This document shows, one piece after another, positions 41,055-49,592 of a stretch of 64,000 nt of DNA. Location: NCBI RefSeq assembly GCF_900111935.1, contig NZ_FOYN01000002.1:682001-746000 (forward strand). The letters are read 5' to 3'. The notes beneath the pieces were generated by a model, which was not told the origin of the DNA, ran no database searches, and worked only from the letters and a program-made list of their open reading frames with translations. Position numbers and translations under genes: made by a program. The stretch is from Halorubrum sodomense. Its GTDB lineage: Archaea > Halobacteriota > Halobacteria > Halobacteriales > Haloferacaceae. Each line of letters opens with the position of its first letter. The first letter of the stretch is position 1.

Positions 41055-41440
41055 GTTCCGGCGGCTCCTCGTACGGCGATATCCACCGGTACGAGCCGGC
41101 CCGCGAGAGCACCGCGGCCGCGATCGCGATCGTGTTGCTCACGGTCATCGAGGTCGTCTTCGTCGCGCTGTTCACCTACGGACTGATGTCCGCCTGGGCG
41201 TCGACGGAGGCCGGGAACATGTACGTCGGCGCGCTGCTCGCGCTCATCTTCATCGACCTCGCGTTCATCCTGCTGCTGTACCGGAAGGAGTTCCTCCCGG
41301 ACGTGATGATCGTGAAGAAACGCCGCCGCAAGTGGGAGGACCTGTACGTCCGCGAGGAGGACAAAGACGGAAAGACCTTCGACACCGACGGTCTCACGGA
41401 CACGCTGAAACGGGCTGTGTACCCGTACTACAAGAAGTGA
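41051..41440 (+). CDS. Two-helix membrane protein of the respiratory cluster
   Basis: A 129-residue protein with two helices at about residues 20-43 and 57-74 (IAIVLLTVIEVVFVALFTYG; VGALLALIFIDLAFILLL), a basic patch (KKRRRKWEDLYVREEDKDG), and a C terminus YPYYKK. The start overlaps the blue-copper gene stop and cytochrome b follows 7 bases later. It is probably a small subunit of the cytochrome b complex, possibly one of the haloarchaeal families labelled DUF7318, though I cannot confirm the number. Confidence 0.78.
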   Translation: MSSGGSSYGDIHRYEPARESTAAAIAIVLLTVIEVVFVALFTYGLMSAWASTEAGNMYVGALLALIFIDLAFILLLYRKEFLPDVMIVKKRRRKWEDLYVREEDKDGKTFDTDGLTDTLKRAVYPYYKK

Positions 41441-41447
41441 TTCGACA

Positions 41448-42257
41448 ATGAGTCTGAAAAAACAAGACGACATGGACCACAACGCGTGGCTCAAGAGTCA
41501 GGACCTCACCGCTATCGAGACGGCGTTCCTGACCACGCTCATCTGGCTCGACAAGCGGCTCCGCATCGTCGACTACCTCGAACTCCTGGAGACGATGTAC
41601 TACCGCGCGAACCTCCAGATGCCGAAGAGCCACACCGAGCAGTACGACCTCGACAACAAGTTCTGGTACTGGTACCCGCTGTACTCGCTCGGGTCCCTCT
41701 CTATCATCGCGTACTTACTCGCGGCGGTATCGGGGGCGTTGCTCGGGTTCTACTACGCGCCGTCGACCGCGGGCGCGGCGGCACAGGGCGACCCCACCGC
41801 GGCGTACGACTCGCTGGTGATGATCATGAAAGACGTCCAGTTCGGCTTCATGCTCCGCTCGATCCACCGCTGGGCGGCGCAGTTCATGGTCGCGGCGGTG
41901 TTCCTCCACATGCTGCGGGTCTACTTCACCGGCGCGTACAAGGAACCGCGCGAGGTCAACTGGATCCTCGGCGTCGTGCTCATCGCCCTGACGCTTCTGT
42001 TCGGCTTCTCCGGGTACGTTCTCCCGTGGAAGCAGCTGTCCTTCTGGGCGGCGCAGATCGGCGTCGAACTGGCGCTCGCGACCCCCATCGTAGGGGAGTG
42101 GGCGGCGCAGCTGCTGTTCGGCGGGTTCACCCTCGGGCAGGCGACGCTCGTGAGAATGTACATCCTGCACGTGTTCGTGTTGCCGTTCGTGGTCACCGCG
42201 CTCATCGCGATCCACGTCGGTATCGTCTGGGTGCAGGGCATCGCGGAGCCGCACTAA
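41448..42257 (+). CDS. petB: Cytochrome b6-like subunit of the quinol-oxidising complex
   Basis: A 269-residue cytochrome b N-terminal half. Heme ligands are His140/His154 in one helix (RSIHRWAAQFMVAA, FLHMLR) and His241/His256 in another (YILHVFVLP, AIHVGIV). The 15-residue offset in the second pair is the cytochrome b6 spacing, not the 14 of mitochondrial cytochrome b. The quinone-site glycine motif FGFSGYVLPWKQ is also seen. The first 70 residues form a cytoplasmic extension. With the separate subunit IV gene downstream this is a b6f-like split arrangement. Confidence 0.92.
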   Translation: MSLKKQDDMDHNAWLKSQDLTAIETAFLTTLIWLDKRLRIVDYLELLETMYYRANLQMPKSHTEQYDLDNKFWYWYPLYSLGSLSIIAYLLAAVSGALLGFYYAPSTAGAAAQGDPTAAYDSLVMIMKDVQFGFMLRSIHRWAAQFMVAAVFLHMLRVYFTGAYKEPREVNWILGVVLIALTLLFGFSGYVLPWKQLSFWAAQIGVELALATPIVGEWAAQLLFGGFTLGQATLVRMYILHVFVLPFVVTALIAIHVGIVWVQGIAEPH

Positions 42258-42261
42258 TCCA

Positions 42262-43050
42262 ATGACCGACGACACCACCCCCATGACCGACGGAGGCACC
42301 GACGAGGAGGCGCGTACCGACGGCGGACCGCCGGCGACGGTCCCGCCGGACGACGAAACCCCGACCTGGTCCGAGCGGAAGGAGCGCAGCCAGGGGCTCG
42401 CGCAGCTCACCTACCAGTACTTCGAGCGTTCCCGGCGCGAGGACGAGGACCTCCGCGCGGAGTCGACGTACGTCGAGCGCGACGTGCTCGGCTTCCCGAC
42501 GTGGCCCCACGAGACGATCCGGAACCTCGCGATCACGTCCTTCTTCCTGGGGATCATGCTGCTCGTGGCGGCGATCTTGCCGTCCCACTTCGGGGATCCG
42601 GCCAACCCCGGTTCCACGCCGGCGATCATCCTGCCCGACTGGTACCTCTACTGGTCGTTCGGCCTGCTGAAGCTCAGCCCGATCAACCCCGGACTCGCGG
42701 TGTTGGGCGGTAACATCATCGTGTCGAACGAGCTGTACGGTCTCATCGCCCACGGAGTCATCTTCGGCGTCATCACGCTCGTGCCGTTCCTCAACAAGGG
42801 GAACGCGCGGCGTCCCGTCGAGGAGCCGGGCTGGGCGGCGCTCGGGGTGACCGGCGTCGTGCTGGCGATCACGCTGGCGGTGCTCGCCATCCAGAACTTC
42901 TTCCCGTTCCAGCTCGAGCTGCTGCTCTCGCTCACGTTCATGCTCCCGGTGGCCGCCGGCCTCATCACCTACGCGGTGTTGAAGACGATGCGAGAGGGGT
43001 ACATGTACGACCTCAACCGTCGGTACTACATGCTGCGGCCGCCGAAGTAA
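42262..43050 (+). CDS. petD: Cytochrome b subunit IV (C-terminal domain)
   Basis: A 262-residue partner of the cytochrome b6-like protein. The quinol-site PEWY motif appears as PDWYLYW near residue 126, with three or more helices around it. An acidic N-terminal extension of about 55 residues precedes the fold. The gene starts 4 bases after the cytochrome b stop. Together they make the membrane core that oxidises quinol (menaquinone in haloarchaea) and delivers electrons outward. Confidence 0.9.
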   Translation: MTDDTTPMTDGGTDEEARTDGGPPATVPPDDETPTWSERKERSQGLAQLTYQYFERSRREDEDLRAESTYVERDVLGFPTWPHETIRNLAITSFFLGIMLLVAAILPSHFGDPANPGSTPAIILPDWYLYWSFGLLKLSPINPGLAVLGGNIIVSNELYGLIAHGVIFGVITLVPFLNKGNARRPVEEPGWAALGVTGVVLAITLAVLAIQNFFPFQLELLLSLTFMLPVAAGLITYAVLKTMREGYMYDLNRRYYMLRPPK

Positions 43051-43121
43051 CGCCCGCCTCGCGTCCCGGACCGCGTCGCGGTCGAAATCTCTCTCCCCTT
43101 CCGACCCGCTCCGCATCACCC

Positions 43122-43553
43122 ATGACATCCTCATCAGACGGCGATTCCACGCAGTCGTTCGACGAGACCGGCGACCCAATCGCGGGCGACGACGACGCCG
43201 ACCCGCGAAGCGAGCCGACGGGTCCGCGGGCGGGCCCGGGCGGCCGCGAGGTCGTCGTCCCGTTCCGGCTGTACAAGGCGGTGACAGTTTTCTCGACGCT
43301 CGCCGCGGTGGTCACCTTCCTGATCGGGTTCACGCTCGTCGACGCCGCGACGCTTCAGATAAGCTTCGTCCGGACGATCATCGTCTACCTGCTCGACAAC
43401 GCCGGTATCCTGCCGCCGGAAGACGTGCTCGTGGCGATACTGGCGATCACGGGCGTGGGGTTCATCCTCCTCGGAACCGCCGTGTACGTGCTCGGGACTC
43501 GGTTCCGCGGACAGGGGATGGGAAAGTCTCAAGACGACCCCAGCGAAACGTGA
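43122..43553 (+). CDS. Two-helix membrane protein of the respiratory cluster
   Basis: A 143-residue protein with an acidic N-terminal 45 residues and two helices at about residues 55-75 (VTVFSTLAAVVTFLIGFTLV) and 102-125 (VAILAITGVGFILLGTAVYV). A Gly/Lys-rich C terminus follows. The gene lies 71 bases after subunit IV and 4 bases before the next small membrane gene. Probably a lineage-specific subunit; no recognised catalytic site. Confidence 0.75.
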   Translation: MTSSSDGDSTQSFDETGDPIAGDDDADPRSEPTGPRAGPGGREVVVPFRLYKAVTVFSTLAAVVTFLIGFTLVDAATLQISFVRTIIVYLLDNAGILPPEDVLVAILAITGVGFILLGTAVYVLGTRFRGQGMGKSQDDPSET

Positions 43554-43557
43554 GGTA

Positions 43558-43839
43558 ATGGCAGACGAGTTCATCAAGGGCTTCGCCCTGTTCGCGATCG
43601 GGGGCCTCGGGTGGATCACCTTCGGGGGCTGGTACCGGACGCCGTCGTACTACGACGTGGTACAGCTCGTGAACCCGGCGGAGGGCGTGAACACGGCGTA
43701 CGGCGAGGTCGGCGTGTTCGCGGGCGACGTGTTCTTCTGGCTAATGGTGCTCGGCGCGCTGACGTTCTGGGTCCTCATTCCCGCCAGCCGGCAGCTCCGC
43801 GACGCCATCAACGACGACGACGACGCGGCCGCGAACTGA
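43558..43839 (+). CDS. Small two-helix membrane protein of the respiratory cluster
   Basis: A 93-residue protein: helices at about residues 6-24 (KGFALFAIGGLGWITFGGW) and 55-77 (VFFWLMVLGALTFWVLIPAS), separated by an exposed loop (YYDVVQLVNPAEGVNTAYGE), ending in an acidic tail. It starts 4 bases after its upstream neighbour, so it is translated with the cluster. Function is unknown; by context a small subunit. Confidence 0.73.
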   Translation: MADEFIKGFALFAIGGLGWITFGGWYRTPSYYDVVQLVNPAEGVNTAYGEVGVFAGDVFFWLMVLGALTFWVLIPASRQLRDAINDDDDAAAN

Positions 43840-43954
43840 ACGCACCCTCGCTCGTCTCGCTTTTTCCAGTCCGCTTCGACGCCGTTCGGGAGTCGCGCCC
43901 GACGCCCGCCGACGAACCGGGAGCTTTTCACCGCCGCTCGCCCCACCCTCGCGC

Positions 43955-44701
43955 ATGAGTGAGTCGACGCGGGGTCTCGCAGTTCTCGGTGACGGCGCCC
44001 CGGCGGCGTCGATCCGGTCGGCGGCGACCGCCGCGAGCGCCCGTCTCACCGATCTCACTGAGGCCGACGCGGTCGTCGCGGTCGGCGGCGACGCGCTTCG
44101 CGACGCGATGCGCGCGGTCGCGAAGGGGGACGCGCGCCGGGTTCCGGTCCTCCCGGTCGGGACCGGCCGTCACGCGGTCGCTCCCGGCCTCGCGGCCGAC
44201 CGGATCGGCGGCGTCGTCGGCGGTCTCGGCGGGGCCGAGGCGCGGTTCGACGAGTTCTCGCGGGTCGCGCATCCGGTTTTAGCGGTCGAGGGCACCGGGG
44301 ACGGTCGGCGTCGGTTCGCGGCCGCGGACGTCGCGTTCGTGACGGCGGAGCCGGCTCGGATATCGGAGTACGGGATCGCCCTTTCGGACGGCGAGACGGT
44401 CTCGGTGCGCGCGGACGGCGCCGTGGTCGCGACGCCGCTCGGCAGCGACGGGTACGCCGCGGCGGCCGGCGGTCCGGTGGTGTCGCCGGGAGGCGGCCTC
44501 GCCGTCGTTCCGATCTCGCCGTTCACGACGCGGCCGGACACGTGGGTCGCGAGCGGCGGCGTCCGCGTCGCGGTCGAGCGCGAGGCGGAAGCCGTCGCGT
44601 TGGTCGTCGACGGGACCCGACGGGGAGCGGTCGAACCCCACCGTTCGGTCCGGATCGAGACCGCGACGACCGTGGACCTCCTCTCCCCGACGGTGGAGTG
44701 A
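43955..44701 (+). CDS. NAD-kinase-like protein with degenerate active site
   Basis: A 248-residue protein. The C-terminal half retains the NAD-kinase signature ATPLGSDGYAAAAGGPVVSP followed by VVPISPFTTRPDTWV, as in NadK (STPTGSTAYxxSAGG, then PI-PH). The N-terminal GGDGT motif is reduced to AVGGDALRDAM: the GGD aspartate remains but the threonine is missing. It may be a regulatory or specialised NAD/ATP-binding protein rather than the housekeeping kinase. A TATA-like AGCTTTTCAC lies about 29 bases before the ATG, so it has its own promoter. Its place after the respiratory genes suggests a redox role. Confidence 0.75.
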   Translation: MSESTRGLAVLGDGAPAASIRSAATAASARLTDLTEADAVVAVGGDALRDAMRAVAKGDARRVPVLPVGTGRHAVAPGLAADRIGGVVGGLGGAEARFDEFSRVAHPVLAVEGTGDGRRRFAAADVAFVTAEPARISEYGIALSDGETVSVRADGAVVATPLGSDGYAAAAGGPVVSPGGGLAVVPISPFTTRPDTWVASGGVRVAVEREAEAVALVVDGTRRGAVEPHRSVRIETATTVDLLSPTVE

Positions 44702-44761
44702 CGCTTCGACGGGCGCGTCGATCGGAAAGGCTCTAATACGTCCTGAACGGAAATGGTGGAT

Positions 44762-45205
44762 ATGGACCCACTGCAGTTCCTCGTTCCCCTCGGCTGGCTG
44801 TCGGTCGTCGGGCCGGTGCTGCCGTACGCGATCTTCGTGATGACCGTCGCGAACCTCGCGACGCGGCACCTCGCGCACAGGCGGCATGTCGAACAGGGGC
44901 GAGAGGCCGACAGCGTCGACGCGTACACGCCGCACGTCTTCACGAACGTCGGGCTCGTCCTGCTGAGCTTCCTGTTCATCCTCGACTCGCCGGTGAGCGG
45001 GACGATCCTGTCGGTGCTCGTGCTCACGATGTTCATCGCGGACTTCTTCGAGTTGGAGGCGCGCAACGTCGAAGCCCGCAACGACATGGATATCGAGGCG
45101 CCGAAGAGCTCGATCGCCGCGTCGCTCATCGTGTTGGTGTGGTCGTCGTACTACGCGCTGTTCTTCGTCATCGAAGGGTTCTGGAACCAGTTCGTCGTCG
45201 CCTGA
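44762..45205 (+). CDS. Membrane protein after the respiratory cluster
   Basis: A 147-residue protein with four likely helices (about residues 5-28, 58-76, 80-96 and 121-141) and short charged loops. The ATG at 44762 is chosen over one at 44753 because a TATA-like CTCTAATAC (44731-44739) lies 26 bases before it. Starting at 44762 gives MDPLQFLVPLGWL. No cysteine or heme motif. Probably a subunit or assembly factor of the complex encoded upstream, by position only. Confidence 0.72.
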   Translation: MDPLQFLVPLGWLSVVGPVLPYAIFVMTVANLATRHLAHRRHVEQGREADSVDAYTPHVFTNVGLVLLSFLFILDSPVSGTILSVLVLTMFIADFFELEARNVEARNDMDIEAPKSSIAASLIVLVWSSYYALFFVIEGFWNQFVVA

Positions 45206-45280
45206 CGGACTCCGGACCCGACCTCTTTCGGCCCGGCGCGACACGTTACCCCCGGTTTTCTCGTCCGTCGCCCGCTTCGC

Positions 45281-46603
45281 TCAGTACGGCCAGTCGCCGG
45301 TGAGCTTCATCCCCGTCGCTTTCCCCTCGGCTTCGAGCGCCGCGGCGATAGCGTCGCGATCGCGGCGCGGGATCGACGCGTCCGCGTCCGCGAGGTCGAC
45401 GACGAGTTCCGTCAGGAGGATCGCCTGTTCCCGGAGGTTCCGCGACTCGAGCTTGTCGAGCGTGTCGGCGTGCGTGTGTCCCCAGCCGCGGCCGCGCCCC
45501 TCGGTCTCGCCGGAGACCATGTACCCCGGAATTCCCCGCTTCACGAACGGCCAGTGGTCGCTGTGGGGGACCAGCTCTCCGCCCGTCGAAATCGGGTGGT
45601 CGAAGCGGTCGCTCACGCGCTCGGCGGCCGCCGCCAGCGCGTCGAACTCGTGGTGATCGAGCCGCAGCGTCCGACCGAACACGTTGCTGTCGACGTTGAC
45701 GACGGCGCGGACCGCCTCCCGGTCGGCCGCCTCGGCGGCCACCGACGACCCGACGAGACCGACCTCCTCGGCGCCGAACGCGGCGAACCGCACCTTCACG
45801 TCGAGTTCGTCCTCGCGCGCCGCGAGCGCCCGCGCGACCTCGACGATCGTCGCGGTACCCGCCCCGTTGTCCATCGCGCCCTCCGCGAGGTCGTGGGCGT
45901 CGACGTGCGAGGAGACGATCAGGCGCTCGTCGGTGTCGGGGCCGAGCTCCGCGACGGCGTTCCCGCTCGTCGCCGTCGGCGTCTCGCAGTCGACCGCGAC
46001 GGTCAGCCTGTCGCCCTCGTGCCGTCGCGCGAGCCGAGCGCCGGTCTCCTTCGAGACGCCGACCGCCGGGATGTCCCCGATGGGCGCGTCCGCGGTCCCG
46101 ACGCTTCCGGTCGGCGGGAGCGTCCCCTCGACGTGGTTGGCGAAGACGAAGGCGGCGGCGCCCGCGTCGACCGCGCGGTAGTACTTCTCCCGGCGGTGGA
46201 TGAACCGGTCGACCGAGTCGGGCGTGTCCGACGAGACCATCACGACCGTCCCCTCGAGGTCCGCCTCGAACTCCTCGGGGACGCCGTGCGCGAGGTCGAC
46301 GAACTCGCCGGTCGCCTCGCCGCTCGGGCTCCGCGGCAGCGCGATACAGGCGTTCGGGCCGACCGCGACCGGCTCGTCGGTCGCGGCGTCCCGCACCGCG
46401 CTGTCGCCGCGCTCCCAGCCCTGGATCTCGAACGCCTCGACCGCCGCGTCGCGCGCGCCCGCGTCGGCGAACGCGTCTCGGGTCAGTTCCAGCGCCTCGC
46501 GCTCGCCCGCCGAGCCGGCCATCCGGTCGCCGACGTCGACGAGGTCGAGGAGGTGGTTCCAGCCCGCGTCGCTCGTGAACGTCTCGCCGATCCAGTCGGT
46601 CAT
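45281..46603 (-). CDS. M28-family zinc aminopeptidase with PA domain
   Basis: A 440-residue peptidase. Residues 100-220 form a PA-type insert (DLEGTVVMVSSDTPDS, AAAFVFANHVEG). The M28 metal ligands are recognisable: SSHVDAHDLAEGAMDNGAG (His and bridging Asp), FAAFGAEEVGLVGS (catalytic Glu), VNVDSNVFG and GWGHTHADTLDKLE. No signal peptide is seen, so it probably acts in the cytoplasm on peptides released by proteolysis. A TATA-like CGCTTGAGC lies about 26 bases before the ATG. Confidence 0.9.
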   Translation of the reverse strand: MTDWIGETFTSDAGWNHLLDLVDVGDRMAGSAGEREALELTRDAFADAGARDAAVEAFEIQGWERGDSAVRDAATDEPVAVGPNACIALPRSPSGEATGEFVDLAHGVPEEFEADLEGTVVMVSSDTPDSVDRFIHRREKYYRAVDAGAAAFVFANHVEGTLPPTGSVGTADAPIGDIPAVGVSKETGARLARRHEGDRLTVAVDCETPTATSGNAVAELGPDTDERLIVSSHVDAHDLAEGAMDNGAGTATIVEVARALAAREDELDVKVRFAAFGAEEVGLVGSSVAAEAADREAVRAVVNVDSNVFGRTLRLDHHEFDALAAAAERVSDRFDHPISTGGELVPHSDHWPFVKRGIPGYMVSGETEGRGRGWGHTHADTLDKLESRNLREQAILLTELVVDLADADASIPRRDRDAIAAALEAEGKATGMKLTGDWPY

Positions 46604-46711
46604 GCGTAGGCGTGTCGCGGCCCGCGCTCAAGCGTTTCGGTGGCGGCGGTGGCGGCCGGGACCCGACGGCGGGGGCGGCCGGAAGCGAGCGGGAGGGCCC
46701 GGCTGGGGCGC

Positions 46712-47371
46712 TCAGACCGGCACGCCCGGCAGGAGGACCGTCGCGGCCTCGGCGGCCGCGAACGTCGAGTCGTACAGGTGGTTCAACAGGAGGTACGTCA
46801 CGACGCCGAGTACGAGCGAGAGGATCCACGCGCTCGCGGCGATCCGCCCGACGCGACGGTGGGGCGTCTCGTTCCGAAGCTCACGCTCCGTGTGCGTGAG
46901 GCCGAGGACGATCGCGTAGAGGACGACGGGGACGGAGACCACGGAGAGGACGATGTGAATCGCCAGCATGATCAGGTAGGCGGGGTACACCGGGTCCCAC
47001 AGCGGGACCCAGGCGTACGCCGAGTCCAACACGAACTCCTTGGTGCCGCCGCCGGCGACCTTCGGGAGGTACATCCCGAGGAACAGGAGGATGAGGCCGA
47101 ACGAGGTCGTCATCGCCGCGGCGTGTTTCTTCACCTCGTCGTTGCGGATCCAGTACCACCCGAGCGAGAGGGTGATCACGGTGACCGTGTTGACGGCGGC
47201 GATGGCGTGCGCGAGGAGGTTCACGGTCTCCTGCGTGAGTGTGGGGAACAGCGCCTGGAACTCCGGCACGAGGAACACGCCGCCGACGGCGCCGTAACCC
47301 ACGAGCGTGAGGAGAACGGTTATCTCTGTGGCCCGCGCTTTGGCCCGCTCGCGAACGCTGGCGGTGGACAT
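46712..47371 (-). CDS. DUF420 membrane protein (cytochrome oxidase assembly-type)
   Basis: A 219-residue membrane protein with about five to six helices. The DUF420 pattern is clear: LLAHAIAAVNTVTVITLSLG, then NDEVKKHAAAMTTSFGLILLF (in part), LAIHIVLSVVSVPVVLYA and GRIAASAWILSLVLGVVTYLLLNH (in part), with histidines at helix ends. In bacteria, DUF420 proteins (CtaM) help assemble heme-copper oxidases. A TATA-like CTTATCGC lies about 24 bases before the ATG. The gene is not next to oxidase subunits here. Confidence 0.86.
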   Translation of the reverse strand: MSTASVRERAKARATEITVLLTLVGYGAVGGVFLVPEFQALFPTLTQETVNLLAHAIAAVNTVTVITLSLGWYWIRNDEVKKHAAAMTTSFGLILLFLGMYLPKVAGGGTKEFVLDSAYAWVPLWDPVYPAYLIMLAIHIVLSVVSVPVVLYAIVLGLTHTERELRNETPHRRVGRIAASAWILSLVLGVVTYLLLNHLYDSTFAAAEAATVLLPGVPV

Positions 47372-47478
47372 ATCGGACGGAGGGAACGGAGCGATAAGTC
47401 GGCTTCGGGTGCTCCCGTCGGGCGGGACGTTTCGCCCCCGCCCGTCCCGAAAGCGTCGTCGCGACAGCGGCGTCGCGA

Positions 47479-48531
47479 CTACCGCTCGATGACGCCCGTC
47501 GCGGTCGCGACCTCGACCGCGGCCTCCTCGTTGATCCCGCCCTGGAGGATGGTGTAGCGGTCGCGGATCTCGTGGGCGCTCGTCAGGGCGGCGATCAGCT
47601 CCGCGTCGTCGATCCCCAGTTCGCTCGCGGTCGTCGGCGCGTCGAGTTCCGCGAGCGCGTCGCGGATGGCGTTCCAGCGCCCGTTCTCGCCGCTGTGTAG
47701 GTACTCGGTCATGATCGACGCAACGCCGACCTGGTGGCCGTGGAGCGCCTTGCCGGGGGCGATCCGGTCGAGCTGGTGGGAGATGAGGTGTTCCGCGCCG
47801 GACGCGGGCCGCGAGGAGCCGGCGATCGACATCGCGACGCCCGAGGAGACGAGCGCCTTCACGACCACCCACGACGACTCCTCCAAGCCGGGCCGGATCA
47901 TGTCGGCGTTCTCGACGAGCAGCTCCGCGGTCATCTCCGAGAGCGCGCCCGCGTACTCGCTGTACTCGACGTTGCGCAGTCGGCGCGCCAGCCGCCAGTC
48001 CTTCACCGCGGTGTAGTTGGAGATGATGTCGGCACAGCCCGCGGTGGTGAGCCGCCACGGCGCCTCCGCGAGCAGCGTCGTGTCCGCGACGACGGCGAGC
48101 GGCGGGTCGGCCGCGACCGAGTGGCGCGTGTCGCCCTCGGGGATCGAGGAGCGCCCGGAGACGATGCCGTCGTGGGAGGCGACCGTCGGGGCGGAGACGA
48201 AGCCCACGTCGAGGTGGTCCGCGGCCATCTTCGCGATGTCGATGGGTTTCCCGCCGCCCAGGGCGATCAGGTAGCCGGGGTCGACCGCCTCCGCGGTCGC
48301 CTTCAGTTCCTCGACGGCGTCGAAGGAGGCCTCCTCGACGACGGCGGTCGCGGGGTCGTCGAACTGCGCCCGGACGCGGTCACCCGCGATCTCGTTGGGC
48401 GTCGGGCTCGTCACGATCAGCGGCCGCCCCGTGAGGTAGAGGTCGCCGACCGCCTCCCCGAGGTCGTCGAGGACGCCGTGTCCCACGAGCACGTTCCGCG
48501 GGAGCTTGATCCACGTCGTCTTCTCGAACAT
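47479..48531 (-). CDS. egsA: Glycerol-1-phosphate dehydrogenase (EgsA)
   Basis: A 350-residue NAD(P)-dependent enzyme that makes sn-glycerol-1-phosphate from dihydroxyacetone phosphate, the first step of archaeal membrane lipids. Diagnostic stretches are LIALGGGKPIDIAKMAADH, FVSAPTVASHDGIVS, and the zinc histidines in PASGAEHLISHQLDR and ALHGHQVGVAS. The start at 48531 (MFEKTTWIKLPRNV) is the family N terminus; an in-frame extension of 13 residues lacks a match. TpiA, which handles the same triose phosphates, is encoded at 56.7 kb. Confidence 0.96.
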   Translation of the reverse strand: MFEKTTWIKLPRNVLVGHGVLDDLGEAVGDLYLTGRPLIVTSPTPNEIAGDRVRAQFDDPATAVVEEASFDAVEELKATAEAVDPGYLIALGGGKPIDIAKMAADHLDVGFVSAPTVASHDGIVSGRSSIPEGDTRHSVAADPPLAVVADTTLLAEAPWRLTTAGCADIISNYTAVKDWRLARRLRNVEYSEYAGALSEMTAELLVENADMIRPGLEESSWVVVKALVSSGVAMSIAGSSRPASGAEHLISHQLDRIAPGKALHGHQVGVASIMTEYLHSGENGRWNAIRDALAELDAPTTASELGIDDAELIAALTSAHEIRDRYTILQGGINEEAAVEVATATGVIER

Positions 48532-48633
48532 ACGGGTCGGTCGCACCGACGGGTCAAAGCCGTTGTCCATGCGGATCGCGAACCGTTCGGTCGCGGAGGC
48601 GGTGGCGGGCGGGAAGTCGGTCGGTCGCGCTCG

Positions 48634-49332
48634 CTACGCCCCGAGCGCCGCCAGCGTCGTCGCGGCGTCGTAGAGGAAGTAGACGCCGAAGCCGGCGAGC
48701 ACGGCGGCGGAGCCGACGGCGACGATCGGCGCGAACGCCTCGATCCGGCGCTCGGCGGCGACGAGCCCGGTCGGGAAGCCGACGATCCACGTCAACACGC
48801 CGAGGAAGAAGCCGCCGATGAGCGCGGGCGAGCCGGTGGCGACCACGAGGACCCCGGCGAGGTCGCTCCCGACGACGGGGAGCCGGGCGAGCACGTCGAG
48901 CTGCCCCGGCCGGAGGAGCCCGACGCCGATCGTCAGCCAGAACAGCACCTGGTAGGGGTTCGTTAAGGCGAGCACCAGCGCCTTGCGGAACCCCTTCCCC
49001 TCCGCGGCGATCGGCTCCTCGCCCGAGGTCGGCCGGAAGGACGCCCGCGCCCCCTGCGCCGCGCCGACGGCGAAGTACAGCATCAGGACGCCGCCGACCG
49101 CGACCATGACGCCCTGTAACAGCGGGAACGACTCCACGACCGCGACGACGCCGACGTACGCGAGGACGAAGAAGATCGCGTCGGCGGTCGCCGCGCCGAG
49201 TCCGGCCCGGAAGCCGGCGAAGCGACCGCGGAGGACCGACTCCTCGGCGATCACCGCGTTCATCGGGCCGGGCGGCGCCGCGAGCGCCAGGCCGAATAGG
49301 ACGCCCGCACCGAGCGTAACGAGGGTGCTCAC
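48634..49332 (-). CDS. LysE-family exporter
   Basis: A 232-residue membrane protein with six helices. The LysE/RhtB hallmark APPGPMNAVIAEESVLRGRF lies at the start, and KALVLALTNPYQVLFWLTIG is the conserved central helix (PxxxxFW). Family members export amino acids or homoserine lactones. The GTG at 49332 is chosen; another GTG four codons earlier is possible. A 21-bp repeat array occupies the upstream region and may affect expression. Confidence 0.87.
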   Translation of the reverse strand: MSTLVTLGAGVLFGLALAAPPGPMNAVIAEESVLRGRFAGFRAGLGAATADAIFFVLAYVGVVAVVESFPLLQGVMVAVGGVLMLYFAVGAAQGARASFRPTSGEEPIAAEGKGFRKALVLALTNPYQVLFWLTIGVGLLRPGQLDVLARLPVVGSDLAGVLVVATGSPALIGGFFLGVLTWIVGFPTGLVAAERRIEAFAPIVAVGSAAVLAGFGVYFLYDAATTLAALGA

Positions 49333-49449
49333 ACCGTTCGACACGCCGGGTCTCGTGAAAAACCTCGCGACAGAGCGGCGGTCGGTTGCGGTCGGTTCCG
49401 GCCCGTGCGCCCGAGATCGATACACTGAGGAACAGATCCGATCACGGAG

Positions 49450-49580
49450 GAGCGGAACGGCGCGACGAACGAGCGGAACGGCGCAACGAACGAGCGGAAC
49501 GGCGCAACGAACGAGCGGAACGGCGCGGCGCGCGAGCGGAACGGCGCGACGAGCGAGCGGAACGGCGCGGCGCGCGAGCG
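49450..49580. repeat. Six-plus tandem copies of a 21-bp unit
   Basis: GAGCGGAACGGCGCGACGAAC starts at 49450 (first 20 bases GAGCGGAACGGCGCGACGAA) and recurs at 49471, 49492, 49513, 49534 and 49555, with a partial copy at 49576: an exact 21-base period. Copies two and three share a change (GCGCAACGAAC); the later ones drift to GGCGCGCGA or GACGAGC. It lies between the LysE start and the DUF2103 stop, both on the minus strand. Its unit differs in sequence from the 21-bp array at 5529. Confidence 0.85.
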
Positions 49581-49592
49581 CCGATCCCGCGG

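Noticed and set aside
49450-49580. Possible CRISPR array
   Set aside because: Units are contiguous without spacers and no cas gene is present.
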